A stretch of 64,000 bases of DNA from Pseudopedobacter sp035496935 (GCA_035496935.1 DATJED010000014.1:310001-374000); one strand, 5' to 3'. Positions 34,695 to 43,691 are shown, counted from the first letter of the stretch. Notes: generated from the sequence alone by a model not told the origin. Numbers and translations are program-made.

Positions 34695-35912
34695 ATGATA
34701 AATAAACTAGAAGTTGACGGTTTTAAATCTTTAAAAAACTTTTCTATTGACTTCAAGAGAGGATTGAATGTTTTAATTGGACCGAATGGAGTAGGGAAAA
34801 CAAATATTTGTCAAGCAATAAGTCTTTTACATTCATTAACAACTAATTCTTTATTTGAGACATTTACTCAATTTGGTGGAGTGCAATCTATCTTCAACAT
34901 AGTTGAGAACTTAGAAGAAAAAAAGTATCTTAAAATAGTGGTTTTTGGAGAAACCGAAGGAAGTTTAGACTCAGATAAGGAAGGATATATTCTAAAGTTT
35001 GAATATAAAATAGTCCTTAAACTTACTGATGAATTGTTATTTGATTATGAAGAATTAATAATTAGGAGAAAAACTAAAAAAAACAATTACAAGACTGTAA
35101 TTAAAATAGTTCAAAACTCAAAAAACGAAGTAAAAGTTGAAATAAAAGATAGTGACCTAATCGGGCATTATAATGTTATAAAGAAGGGAGAAAAGAATTT
35201 CACAATCAAACTTCAAGACCAAGAAAGTTTTTTACCCCTTATGGGTAGGCTGTTTTTTTCTTGCCATCTAATTTTGAAAGAATTTTCAAAGATTAAATCA
35301 TTAAATATTGATCCTAATGTTGCAAGAAATTCTTGTGATATAACTGAACCACACGAAATGCTTGGTAATGGAAGATATTTAGCAAATACTGTTTATTTTT
35401 TAAATAAAAAGGGTGAAGATTTATCGGAGATTAATTCGTTGCTAGAGCAACTAATTCCTAACTACAAAGAACTCTGCCCAAAAATATCGGAGATAAGTAG
35501 AAAGCGATACTTCACAATTAATGACGATAATGGTAATTCATTTCCATCAAACAGTTTGTCAGATGGAACTATTAAACTTCTAGCTCTACTAGTCGGCATT
35601 ATTTCTCAAAATGAAAGGACAACTATTATTGAAGAGCCTGAAAATTATTTACATCCATATGCTAACAAGTTATTGATAAGCTATTTAAGAGAAACTTATG
35701 ATGATGGAATCTGTATATTAACAAGTCATAGCGAGACTATTTTGAACCTAATTAAACCTGAAGAACTTATTATTTGTGAATTAGAAAATAGTTTCACAAA
35801 AAGTTCTAGAATAGAAAATGTAAAAGAGGTTGCAAAAATTATAGAGGAATCAGGTTTTGGCTGTGGATACCATTATATATCTGGAAATCTTGGAGGGGTG
35901 CCAAAGTTTTAA
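34695..35912 (+). CDS. AAA ATPase of the OLD/RecF-like defence type
   Basis: The 405-residue protein begins with an SMC/RecF-like strand, then Walker A GPNGVGKT at 29-36. A long middle region with coiled and beta segments precedes the signature LSDGTIKLLALL, Walker B TTIIEEPENYLHP and the TSHSE switch. It has no C-terminal TOPRIM domain; instead a separate TOPRIM-like gene follows after 3 bp. ATPase plus TOPRIM-like pairs include PARIS and AbiL-type systems, so a phage-sensing role is likely, but the exact system is not assigned. The gene is very AT-rich. Confidence 0.8.
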   Translation: MINKLEVDGFKSLKNFSIDFKRGLNVLIGPNGVGKTNICQAISLLHSLTTNSLFETFTQFGGVQSIFNIVENLEEKKYLKIVVFGETEGSLDSDKEGYILKFEYKIVLKLTDELLFDYEELIIRRKTKKNNYKTVIKIVQNSKNEVKVEIKDSDLIGHYNVIKKGEKNFTIKLQDQESFLPLMGRLFFSCHLILKEFSKIKSLNIDPNVARNSCDITEPHEMLGNGRYLANTVYFLNKKGEDLSEINSLLEQLIPNYKELCPKISEISRKRYFTINDDNGNSFPSNSLSDGTIKLLALLVGIISQNERTTIIEEPENYLHPYANKLLISYLRETYDDGICILTSHSETILNLIKPEELIICELENSFTKSSRIENVKEVAKIIEESGFGCGYHYISGNLGGVPKF

Positions 35913-35915
35913 CAA

Positions 35916-36530
35916 ATGAGTTTACAAAAATTGTTGATTATAGTCGACGGGCCTACAGAAGAGAATGCTTTAAGAAATAGATTTTTAAAAGACTATAATG
36001 ACTCTCCCAAAATCAGACTTGGCCCTGGGAATGGTAAAGATTATTCTATTGGGGGCTACATCAAAGGTATTTTACCAACCTTAATTTTTGAACTTTCTTT
36101 AAATTCTAGAGCAATAATCTTAATTCCTGACTTAGAACGCAGGAAGATGAAGATTGAAAATTTTAGAGACAATTTAAGAGAAAAATGTATTGACGCCTTA
36201 GTAAGTAATTCAAAATTTAAAAAAGAGGATTTAATAGAAAAAATTTTCATTTGTCCCCCAAATATTATGTTTGAAAATTGGATAGTTAGTGATATTAAAA
36301 CTATTTCTATTGAATGCTCAGAGTTTGATTCTGAAGTTAAGCAAGAAAAATTTGACGGGAGACATGGAACTTCAATTCTTGAAAAGAATATGAATTGTAA
36401 ATATAAAAAAACGGTTCATGGATCTAAGTTTTTTAAAAAAACTGATTTTACTATTTCTTCCTCGAATTCAGATTCTTTCGCTTACTTTTTAGAAAGATTT
36501 GCAGTTTTAAAGGCACAGTTTTGTGATTGA
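35916..36530 (+). CDS. TOPRIM-like (DUF4276-type) effector partner
   Basis: The 204-residue protein starts with a beta strand and VDGPTEENALRNRF, the position of the catalytic Glu in TOPRIM/DUF4276 proteins, here Asp followed by Thr-Glu-Glu. A second acidic motif, ILIPDLERRK near 67-76, fits the Asp-x-Glu of the fold. It starts 3 bp after the ATPase gene and should act with it, perhaps as nuclease or nucleotide-binding effector. It resembles the AriB/RloB-like partners in general layout only; a precise family was not confirmed. Confidence 0.65.
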   Translation: MSLQKLLIIVDGPTEENALRNRFLKDYNDSPKIRLGPGNGKDYSIGGYIKGILPTLIFELSLNSRAIILIPDLERRKMKIENFRDNLREKCIDALVSNSKFKKEDLIEKIFICPPNIMFENWIVSDIKTISIECSEFDSEVKQEKFDGRHGTSILEKNMNCKYKKTVHGSKFFKKTDFTISSSNSDSFAYFLERFAVLKAQFCD

Positions 36531-36554
36531 ATCCTCTTATCGAAAGTTGGAATC

Positions 36555-37091
36555 TTAGTAATATGAATTATTATAAGCCTTTTCCATCTTCCTCTTAACC
36601 CCAGTATCGCTATGCTCATATAAATACTTCCAAGACCTTCTAATCCTGTCATTCTCCACCTGCTCCATTTCGATCTCCTTTTGGTTATTGCTATAATTCA
36701 CGCCCCATTTGTAAAGATTAGTTAATGCCAATATAATGACCAGCCACAGAAACCATCTCCCAAACACAATCTTATAAAACAGCTTGGCATCCTGCTCAGG
36801 GAATAACAGAATCTGGAATTTCCTTTGGATGTTCTTTGGTTGGTTGCCGATCATCAGTTTAATGTCCAGCATACCTTTCTGAAGCAATTGGAGAAAAGGT
36901 TTTGTATCTGAATTTACATGGACCGGCTTCGGCTCTTTGATCTGTCCTTCTAATTTTCCTATTTTCTCTAACAACTGTTTGTTGGTTTGAATGAGATTAT
37001 TGATGTGCTGGCTGGTAATTTTCTGCTCTTCTGCAAACTCCTGTAACACCAGTTCCAAGGTGTCTTTATCCATTTCGTTGTGATTTCCCAT
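36555..37091 (-). CDS. Mobilization-linked membrane protein, unknown function
   Basis: The 178-residue protein has an N-terminal helical/coiled region (about 1-60), a charged middle and one membrane helix (about 112-128, FLWLVIILALTNLYKWG). It follows the relaxase gene by 11 bp in the same direction, so it is probably the last gene of the mobilization operon. Proteins of this layout are common behind MobB in Bacteroidota elements. No catalytic motif is visible. Confidence 0.65.
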   Translation of the reverse strand: MGNHNEMDKDTLELVLQEFAEEQKITSQHINNLIQTNKQLLEKIGKLEGQIKEPKPVHVNSDTKPFLQLLQKGMLDIKLMIGNQPKNIQRKFQILLFPEQDAKLFYKIVFGRWFLWLVIILALTNLYKWGVNYSNNQKEIEMEQVENDRIRRSWKYLYEHSDTGVKRKMEKAYNNSYY

Positions 37092-37102
37092 TTGATGATT
37101 TT

Positions 37103-38113
37103 TTATCGGCTCATTTGCCTATTTCTTCTTTTCTTCTTTCTCCTAGATTCTTTGATGAGTTCGGTATTGACTCCATCAGCTCCATACTCCGGTTTGGTGA
37201 GATTATTGAGCAGTTTTGAAATCTGTCTTTCCATCACTTCGATGACCTCTGTTTCCTCATGAGTTCCGTAGTGATGTTTAGGTGGCTGGATGTAGGGTGT
37301 TTTTTGTTCCAGTTGTCTTTGTTGTGCTTGCTCTTTCTCCTTTCTAACCTGCTTTTTCAGTTCGATTACTTTCTCGATTTTCGAGAGGGAGAATCCCAGC
37401 TCACTTCCTTTCACCTTCACCTTTTTATCATCAATAAAAGAGATGCCCCTTCCTTTGATGACCTGATAACCGAGTGATCTCATTTCTTTTTCAAATGAGG
37501 CGTAGCTTTCTGATTTTTCGAGGGTCTTTCTAATGTCGTTTCTCATCCGCTCTTTCCTGCTGTCATGTCGTTGGATTTTTTTGTCCTTTGGAGATAAGAA
37601 TGCTCTAGGACTTAAGACCTCCTGTAATCCGTACTGCTTCTCCAGTCTCCTGCAAAGATTTGACATCCTTTTGTAGCTGTTGCCATCTTTGGCTGCCTTC
37701 CCGTCAAAGCCCACTCTGTTGGCCGCGATATGGATATGCTGTTCTTTGGTGTCCTTGTGCAGTACACAGATGTACTGATGATCGCCCACTCCGAACTCCT
37801 CTGCACAGGCTTTGCCTATCTCCGTCAATTGAATTTTAGAAAGAGTTTCACCGGGAGCCAACCGGAGGGAAAGATGGAGCACCGGCTTCTCACACCTCCT
37901 GCTCAGTTGCTGAACATCCCTGAACTGTGCGGCCAGTTCCTTTTTGTTTCCAAAGCACTGGTTATAATGGAGCACCTCCGCCCGATCTTTGTGATTCAGC
38001 TGTTCAGCTTTGGAAAGCTGTTCTTTCCGCTCCTCGCTCAGTTCCCTTTTATCTTCCAGACAATAGCTGATACAGTGGTAAGCAGATTTCCCTATGGAGA
38101 CATGGCCTATCAT
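37103..38113 (-). CDS. mobB: Relaxase/mobilization nuclease (MobB-like, MOBP type)
   Basis: The relaxase nicks one strand at oriT and leads it into a recipient. The 336-residue protein has the metal-binding three-His motif His119, His126 and His128 (HKDTKEQHIHIAANRV) and a Tyr-containing N terminus (SIGKSAYHCISYCLEDKR). The C-terminal third is very basic. Its start overlaps the stop of the mobC-like gene by 4 bp, which indicates translational coupling. A transfer pore is not encoded nearby, so a helper conjugation system is required. Confidence 0.9.
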   Translation of the reverse strand: MIGHVSIGKSAYHCISYCLEDKRELSEERKEQLSKAEQLNHKDRAEVLHYNQCFGNKKELAAQFRDVQQLSRRCEKPVLHLSLRLAPGETLSKIQLTEIGKACAEEFGVGDHQYICVLHKDTKEQHIHIAANRVGFDGKAAKDGNSYKRMSNLCRRLEKQYGLQEVLSPRAFLSPKDKKIQRHDSRKERMRNDIRKTLEKSESYASFEKEMRSLGYQVIKGRGISFIDDKKVKVKGSELGFSLSKIEKVIELKKQVRKEKEQAQQRQLEQKTPYIQPPKHHYGTHEETEVIEVMERQISKLLNNLTKPEYGADGVNTELIKESRRKKKRRNRQMSR

Positions 38114-38481
38114 TTCAGTTTCTCTTTGATCAATATGGCCAGCTGTTTCACTTCATTGGACTGAACATTCAGTCTGGCCCTTTCCAAAGGATTGAGCTCA
38201 TCCAGACTGTTACGTTTTTTTGCGACCTGATTCAGGTTGGCGGCAAGATGGTTGAGTGTTCCGGTCATGGATAATATTTCCTTACCGAGTGATCTGTTCT
38301 TCAGGTCAACCTTTCCCTTCAGTCCCAAATCCCGCAGGTATTCCGAAGTATTGAGATGTACAGCTTTTGCCTTTGCTTCAATCACTTTCTTTTCGTAAGG
38401 TGTACACTTGATGGTGATATACACATCACGCTTGATCTCTTTTCTCGGACGTCCTCCTTTATTCCTGGTCTGCTTTTCCAT
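38110..38481 (-). CDS. mobC: Relaxosome accessory protein (MobC-like)
   Basis: The 123-residue basic protein starts with an AT-hook-like GRPRKE, followed by a ribbon-helix-helix-type segment (DVYITIKCTPYEKKVIEAKAKA) and a late helix ANLNQVAKK typical of MobC. It should bind oriT and help the relaxase. The gene overlaps mobB by 4 bp. The oriT-like palindrome lies about 80 bp upstream. Confidence 0.88.
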   Translation of the reverse strand: MEKQTRNKGGRPRKEIKRDVYITIKCTPYEKKVIEAKAKAVHLNTSEYLRDLGLKGKVDLKNRSLGKEILSMTGTLNHLAANLNQVAKKRNSLDELNPLERARLNVQSNEVKQLAILIKEKLK

Positions 38482-38560
38482 GATGGTTTTAGGGTGTCAA
38501 TTTTTAGAATGCGCTAGCATGAGAAAAATCTTTCTGTGAATCCCAGAGGATGAACAGAAA

Positions 38561-38592
38561 CCAGCGTTTTGGTGCAACCAAAACATAGCTGG
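38561..38592. other. Candidate oriT palindrome
   Basis: GTTTTGGT (38566-38573) and ACCAAAAC (38577-38584) are perfect inverted repeats with a GCA loop, framed by CCAGC (38561-38565) and GCTGG (38588-38592). It lies directly upstream of the mobCB operon, the normal position of oriT in Bacteroidota mobilizable elements. The nick site itself cannot be placed. Confidence 0.5.
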
Positions 38593-38916
38593 CTACCTGC
38601 AACGCGGCAAAGGGATTGCTTTAAGGTCAGGTTCCTGCAAACTATCATGGATTATTATCTGACTTCCCTTAAAATGATCATAGGAAGGTGAATAATCTAT
38701 ATATCCACAGGCGACCAGTTCACGGATACACTTATGATAAGTAGCCGTTGATCTAATCTTGCTGAGCTTCATCAGCTGTCTTCTGGATATCCGGAAAGGG
38801 GTAATGAAACGGCTTCGCTCCCAAAGTGAGAACATAGAGATATAAAGACAGATATGAGAAGGATGAAGACGGCTGTCCTGAGAAACCGGGATCAGGAATT
38901 GGGTAAGACTAGGCAT
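38593..38916 (-). CDS. Small winged-helix protein of mobilizable elements
   Basis: The ATG at 38916 (Met-Pro-Ser-Leu-Thr) is chosen over the longer frame because it overlaps the stop of the upstream HTH gene by only 8 bp. The 107-residue product has a winged-helix-like region (ISRRQLMKLSKIRSTATYHKCIRELVACGYIDY). Such proteins often follow the excisionase-like HTH gene in Bacteroidota elements and may control excision or replication. The function is not established. Confidence 0.6.
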   Translation of the reverse strand: MPSLTQFLIPVSQDSRLHPSHICLYISMFSLWERSRFITPFRISRRQLMKLSKIRSTATYHKCIRELVACGYIDYSPSYDHFKGSQIIIHDSLQEPDLKAIPLPRCR

Positions 38917-39178
38917 GGTCACCTCCTTCCAGAAGTTTGGTAATGTCAGAACTTTTGTAGTACATGGTTCCTCCGATTTTGGTGAAGCGGAGTGTTCCAT
39001 TGATGCGTAAATTCTGCAAAGTGCCGGAGGAGATGTCCAACAGTTTTCTGACCTCTGCACTCTTCAGCCATTGTCTGGTAATCGGACTTTCTGAAGGTTT
39101 AACAAGTTTGGAGATTTCAGCTAACAGTTCAGACTTGAACTGAGATAAATCCTCTTTGGTGATGATTTCTACTGACAT
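38909..39178 (-). CDS. HTH_17 excisionase-like DNA-binding protein
   Basis: The 89-residue protein has a short coiled N terminus and an HTH_17/MerR-like domain (WLKSAEVRKLLDISSGTLQNLRINGTLRFTKIGGTMYYKSSDI), the form of excisionases and small regulators in Bacteroidota mobile elements. It probably binds att or operator DNA and directs excision with the integrase. Inverted repeats lie just upstream at 39193-39255. Confidence 0.85.
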   Translation of the reverse strand: MSVEIITKEDLSQFKSELLAEISKLVKPSESPITRQWLKSAEVRKLLDISSGTLQNLRINGTLRFTKIGGTMYYKSSDITKLLEGGDHA

Positions 39179-39192
39179 GATTTAATGTTTTA

Positions 39193-39309
39193 TAGGGTTT
39201 ATATTCTCAATGGCAGCTAAACAAAAGAAATAGTATACTGCCATTGATTACCCTACAAAAGTCAGGAGGAAAGGGTGGCTTTGAATGACCAATGGAGGTG
39301 TTTGGTCAT
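39193..39309. repeat. Nested inverted repeats upstream of the HTH gene
   Basis: CAATGGCAG (39208-39216) pairs with CTGCCATTG (39238-39246), and the outer TAGGGT (39193-39198) pairs with ACCCTA (39250-39255). A second palindrome, ATGACCAA/TTGGTCAT, is at 39285-39292 and 39302-39309. They may be an operator or excisionase binding region, and the second could end the upstream 260-aa gene. Confidence 0.5.
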
Positions 39310-39331
39310 GGGCAGTGAGTGAACAAGGGGG

Positions 39332-40114
39332 TTAATCCTTTTGGTCTACTGGAATGATCCTAAAGAGCTTGTCAGATACTTGTACTTCAGAGCCTTTGAT
39401 GAGCTTGGTATTCTTGTTGGCAGGGAAATAATTTCGAGCTGTATTGATGGGGATTTCCTTTTCACCGTGAAGGAAATATTTAGCTAGCATCTTGTACCAT
39501 GAGCTTTGGGTCTGTGAACGGAACAGCTTCTTTTCGTCAGGGGAATTCAGTTCCTGAAGCTGTCTAAAAAGATCAATGACTGTGGCCAGTTTACCATTTG
39601 TAATACTAATTTTCTCAGCCGATTCATATTGGTTCAGCTCTTTGATCTGCGCTTCCAGGTCTAAAATCTGATCCATCAGTTTTTGAACCTGTTCTTCTTT
39701 TTCTACCAATAAAATCTCCAAGGATTTATGATGGTTCCACTGGTCGATGGAGTGAAGGAATTTTAGAAAAAGGTTCAATTTCTCCAACGATTCTTTGTTC
39801 AGAACATGCCTAGAACCGAAAGGAGTCTGCTGTTTATAGTACTGGATTCTGGAGGTGGTCAGCTCATAGATATAGCTAAAGAATTCTTTTTCTTCACCAA
39901 CATTTTCTCTCAGAAAATAGACTAAGTGGTATTGGTAAAAAGAGGGATATTCCTCTTCATTCAGTTCATAAAGTTTGAGGAAAAAGAAGTTGTCGGCATG
40001 GGATTTATAGAAAGTAAAAGGTCTACCTAACTCAAATTTATGCGGTGAAAAATTGAAGGGGTTGCGGAGTTTGAAGTAGGTGTTGCTCATAGATTGGGTA
40101 GATGATTTAGGCAT
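39332..40114 (-). CDS. Element-borne protein of unknown function with a coiled coil
   Basis: The 260-residue protein has no family I recognise. A Met at residue 9 (40090) could be the true start. Residues 10-130 are aromatic and helical, 135-175 form a coiled coil (EKEEQVQKLMDQILDLEAQIKEL split by charged heptads), and the end is compact and basic. It lies just before the excisionase-like gene, the place where Bacteroidota mobilizable elements often carry a conserved regulator. I give no function. Confidence 0.6.
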   Translation of the reverse strand: MPKSSTQSMSNTYFKLRNPFNFSPHKFELGRPFTFYKSHADNFFFLKLYELNEEEYPSFYQYHLVYFLRENVGEEKEFFSYIYELTTSRIQYYKQQTPFGSRHVLNKESLEKLNLFLKFLHSIDQWNHHKSLEILLVEKEEQVQKLMDQILDLEAQIKELNQYESAEKISITNGKLATVIDLFRQLQELNSPDEKKLFRSQTQSSWYKMLAKYFLHGEKEIPINTARNYFPANKNTKLIKGSEVQVSDKLFRIIPVDQKD

Positions 40115-40218
40115 TTTGGAACAAAAATCTTTCCATTATTTACATTTTTCTGAATGTTTAGTACTTGCATTGATCTATGATCAACTAGGAAATGTATAAA
40201 TATCAGTAATAAAGCCCA

Positions 40219-40380
40219 ATGATTAGTGTAAGAAAAGCTCAGTTCTTCTTTGAAAGCAGGTGGGATTTCACCGCTTTAGAATCGTTAGACCCGGTTAGAG
40301 AGACTTTAGCCATCCAACTCCAAAAATTACTAAATGACAAAAAAACTGACCATTCTAGCTTACTCGAGAAAGCTCTATAA
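40219..40380 (+). CDS. Possible small ORF (53 aa)
   Basis: An ATG at 40219 opens a 53-codon frame ending in TAA at 40378-40380. The predicted peptide is compact and helical in pattern, with mixed charge, and the frame is isolated between two minus-strand genes. It could be a remnant of a larger gene. Nothing else in the gap 40115-40508 is supported. Confidence 0.3.
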   Translation: MISVRKAQFFFESRWDFTALESLDPVRETLAIQLQKLLNDKKTDHSSLLEKAL

Positions 40381-40508
40381 TGTTAGATGGATGGAAACCC
40401 TAGTTCTTCTACAAGAAAAGTCTAAAAGCTGTGTATAGTTGTTTAAACTCGTTCTTTACTAATTGGAACCGGCATTTTCAAATGTACGCGCGAATTGATC
40501 CATACAAA

Positions 40509-41510
40509 TTAAATTTTCACACCTAACTTTTCCAGTATATCTTTTTTGAATTTGCTAAATGGGCGTTTATGGTGATCAATATCTTCGAATTCCGTCCCAA
40601 AAATCATTCGGTAGGCTTCTTTTTTACTAACTACAACTTTAAAAGTTCTGTTAAATAGCGTGTCTAAATAGTTATCTGAATATTTATAACGTAACTCTAA
40701 TAAGTCTTTAAGTTCGTATGCAGAATGCTCATTGTAAACTTCAGCGATTTGAAAAGCAGCTAAAGTATTGGCTGATTTTGATTTTGATTGAACATCAATA
40801 ACGACATTATTGGTATTTACACTTTGAGACTTATAATTAAAATTAAAATCTTGCTCTGGTTTGTTAGTATAAGGGTGCAAATGTTTCGATAACGAAAAAT
40901 CGACTGCCCCCTTTACCGAACTATTACAAATTGTGCAAGACGGAATCAAATTATAAAGCGACAAACCCAATATCGGGTATTTTCCATGGGCATACCAATG
41001 ATCATAATTAGGGCGCGTTACGCGTGTTCCGTTGTTGACCTGCCCCGTTTTTGGATCTTTAAAAATGATGGTTGTTGTATAGACGCGATTACAATAGGTG
41101 CAAGTATTGCGATTCAACATTTTTGCTAATTTAAATGAGGTGATCTTATGCCCCATTATGAATTCATCATAGTCAAACACTCGCTTTAACTTTTCCATCT
41201 CTGGGCCATATTGTCTAATGAGTCGTCTCTCTCTGGCACTTCTTCGGGCTATTTGCTTATGTTTTCCCAACCAATATTCTTCATAAACACTCACCGATAA
41301 CCCAGGTGATAATAAGGGAAGTATCGCATCATGGTGTGCCATTAAATCCTTTGGTTCATCAGTTAATATTGCTTTGATCCGCGCTGAGGTCAAAAATCCT
41401 TTTGCTGCTGGACTTAGGGTTGAAAGAGTCAAGGCATCTCTTATTTTTTTTAATAACAGATTGCGATAAGTAGTTTCCTCCGATTTTATTAATTTAGGTA
41501 AGTAAAACAT
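40509..41510 (-). CDS. HNH endonuclease, Septu PtuB-like
   Basis: The 333-residue protein has a zinc-framed HNH core: Cys137-x2-Cys140, Asp170-His171, Asn187 and Cys192-x2-Cys195. This layout is that of HNH nucleases paired with SMC-like ATPases in Septu (PtuB) and in related retrons. Its ATG shares one base with the ATPase stop, so the two are coupled. It should cut nucleic acid when the ATPase senses infection. It is longer than typical PtuB, with an extra N-terminal helical region. Confidence 0.8.
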   Translation of the reverse strand: MFYLPKLIKSEETTYRNLLLKKIRDALTLSTLSPAAKGFLTSARIKAILTDEPKDLMAHHDAILPLLSPGLSVSVYEEYWLGKHKQIARRSARERRLIRQYGPEMEKLKRVFDYDEFIMGHKITSFKLAKMLNRNTCTYCNRVYTTTIIFKDPKTGQVNNGTRVTRPNYDHWYAHGKYPILGLSLYNLIPSCTICNSSVKGAVDFSLSKHLHPYTNKPEQDFNFNYKSQSVNTNNVVIDVQSKSKSANTLAAFQIAEVYNEHSAYELKDLLELRYKYSDNYLDTLFNRTFKVVVSKKEAYRMIFGTEFEDIDHHKRPFSKFKKDILEKLGVKI

Positions 41511-43432
41511 CAGGAACGAACATCTTTATTTTGAACACGATTGAGATCAGATTGTAAGGCCGCCATTCGGCTGATAATGATACCTTCTTCCGTTTTATCA
41601 CCAGTAATTTCATCAAACATCTCTGCCAATTTCAGTTGTAAAACAGGTTCACCTATTAGTCCGATCAATTGACGGTGATAAGCCATCTCGGAAAGTTTTC
41701 TTTTATTGTCGTTCAACCAATCAATGGTTTTGTTAATCGTTTCTTGAGCGATTTCACCCATGGGGCCTTTTTTTAGAAAAAAACTATGTTTTAACAGGTC
41801 AAAAATATTAGCCCCAAAGGTCTGCAGTTGCAGACCTTCTTTGTCCGGTGTACCGTCTTTGCATAAAGCCAACATGTTTTGACTGGGGATGTCTGAGAGA
41901 ATAAATGGTGAGTGAGTGATAAAAAGCACGTTTATCCCAGTTATATCCAACAATTCCATCCTTTTTAAATTCGATAAAATATCATTAACGAGTGTACGCT
42001 GCATTTCGGGATGGAAATACAACTCCAATTCATCAAAGACAATATTCGTTACCTGATACTTTATATTGACTCTTTGGCGATTGGTTGAATTCAGATTATA
42101 AAGGTGATATACCAAGGTGGCGATACTGTAGACTCTTTGTTTCTCTCCAGAACTTAGGTCTTCAAAGTTTCCCTTGTCTTTAAACTCAATGTCGATCTTA
42201 AAAAAGCCGGGAGGCAAAATGTCGATCAGTTCTTTGTTCTTCAATTCGGCTTGCTTATTCAGCTGACCTGAAAGGTAACTTACAGTTAAGTCAAATGACT
42301 CTTTTCGATCAATATAAAGCTCGTTACTCAAAAAATTCAGTGCCTGCAGAAGTTTGAAAGTAACGTGACTTTTGTCCCCAATGAGCATCAGCAGGTAGCC
42401 TTCTAAATCACCTCCAGGTTCATAAAAAAACTGGAAGAGTTTTTTATAAGGATCATATTTTGAAGCAATGTTAATGAGTTTTCGAATAATATATTCTTTA
42501 GCATAGGCATTTAAGCGTGTCTCTTTAGGTTTGAAATTTTTATTTTTCAAGAAGTGTTCGTAAACAGCCGGCAAAATGACATCACCATATTTCGCGGTCA
42601 GTTCAAAATTCGGGGTACCATCTTCATTGTACTTGAATTTTTTCTCATTGATCGTTACTAAAAGTCGGTTGGCAATTTTATCATTGATAATATTTCTTAG
42701 ACTTTCTTTCGGCGTACGACGCCTGCTTACTTTTCCAAGAATATTTGAAAGTAAACGGGATTTGACTAAATATTCTTCGTTATTGATCTCAATGTTCCCT
42801 CGGTCTCGATAAGGATTTAATACGATCGGAGTTTGATAACCATCGTTTTTGTGAAATATCTTTTTCACCCAAATTCCTAACACATCAGAATTCAGCGCAT
42901 GTAGGGAGTAATTGATCGAAATAGTATAGAAGAAACTGTTGAGATTCAATTCATGCGTTTTATCCAAAGAAAACAGCTCATTTTCATGTTTATAAAATGA
43001 TATACTTTTTCCATGCAACCGTAATAACGTCAACTTATCATTAAGCTGGTAAAACAGCTCAACATTAACGTTCGGAACTAGAAATTTTACGCCTAAACGA
43101 ATTTGCGCCTCTTCATCAAAAAGCACATTTGCTAAAATGGCGATGTTGTAACAAGCGACATAGAATAATTCAATCAAACTGCTTTTACCCGAGCCGTTCT
43201 CGCCTACAAGCGCTGATATGTTAATTGTAAGTTTTTCACCATTACTTTTGGTAAAGCTGTAAATATCTGGTATCTCATTAGGACGCATAAGCACTTTACG
43301 ATTATGGTCAGAATAACCAGAAAAATCATATTGATTGTAAAATATATATGGCACTCCCACTTTTATAACCTTACAGATCTTTGGATCACACTTCGTTATA
43401 GGGCGAATACCTATCAATTTAAAATCGCTCAT
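41510..43432 (-). CDS. SMC/ABC-like ATPase, Septu PtuA-like
   Basis: The 640-residue protein has Walker A GENGSGKS at 77-84, a long inserted middle region (about 150-400), the ABC signature LSSGEKQRV near 430 and a Walker B with VFDELELYFHP near 475, then ITHSPF. It pairs with the HNH gene downstream by a 1-bp stop/start overlap, and its start overlaps a 90-aa gene by 14 bp. The ATPase/HNH pairing is the Septu arrangement; the ATPase is longer than usual and the third gene is not part of classical Septu. Confidence 0.82.
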   Translation of the reverse strand: MSDFKLIGIRPITKCDPKICKVIKVGVPYIFYNQYDFSGYSDHNRKVLMRPNEIPDIYSFTKSNGEKLTINISALVGENGSGKSSLIELFYVACYNIAILANVLFDEEAQIRLGVKFLVPNVNVELFYQLNDKLTLLRLHGKSISFYKHENELFSLDKTHELNLNSFFYTISINYSLHALNSDVLGIWVKKIFHKNDGYQTPIVLNPYRDRGNIEINNEEYLVKSRLLSNILGKVSRRRTPKESLRNIINDKIANRLLVTINEKKFKYNEDGTPNFELTAKYGDVILPAVYEHFLKNKNFKPKETRLNAYAKEYIIRKLINIASKYDPYKKLFQFFYEPGGDLEGYLLMLIGDKSHVTFKLLQALNFLSNELYIDRKESFDLTVSYLSGQLNKQAELKNKELIDILPPGFFKIDIEFKDKGNFEDLSSGEKQRVYSIATLVYHLYNLNSTNRQRVNIKYQVTNIVFDELELYFHPEMQRTLVNDILSNLKRMELLDITGINVLFITHSPFILSDIPSQNMLALCKDGTPDKEGLQLQTFGANIFDLLKHSFFLKKGPMGEIAQETINKTIDWLNDNKRKLSEMAYHRQLIGLIGEPVLQLKLAEMFDEITGDKTEEGIIISRMAALQSDLNRVQNKDVRS

Positions 43433-43691
43433 AAGATGTTGTTTTTATGAAGCCGTTGTAAATAATTTGGAGCGCCCGTGTATCACTTGGCATATCTAAT
43501 ACAGGAATTTTTCCTTTGTTTTTTTGTAACTGAATAATTTCTAACCGCTGCGTGATGCGATCATAGGGCAAGGATGAATTTTTAAATACCATTCTAGGCG
43601 TAGCTGGCTTTTCCACCCCAATAAGTTGCTTATAAAAATATTCAGGAATAACTTTCCGTCCCGGCGGAATAAAATCAGGTAAAAAAGGCAT
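43419..43691 (-). CDS. 90-aa leading protein of the ATPase/HNH operon, unknown
   Basis: A 90-residue protein with no recognised domain. It is rich in Pro and basic residues at the start and ends in an aromatic strand. Its stop lies 14 bp inside the ATPase gene, so the two are translated together. It could be an adaptor, a sensor or an immunity factor; the sequence does not say. The 88 bp in front are shared with the divergent DUF6119 gene. Confidence 0.6.
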   Translation of the reverse strand: MPFLPDFIPPGRKVIPEYFYKQLIGVEKPATPRMVFKNSSLPYDRITQRLEIIQLQKNKGKIPVLDMPSDTRALQIIYNGFIKTTSYERF

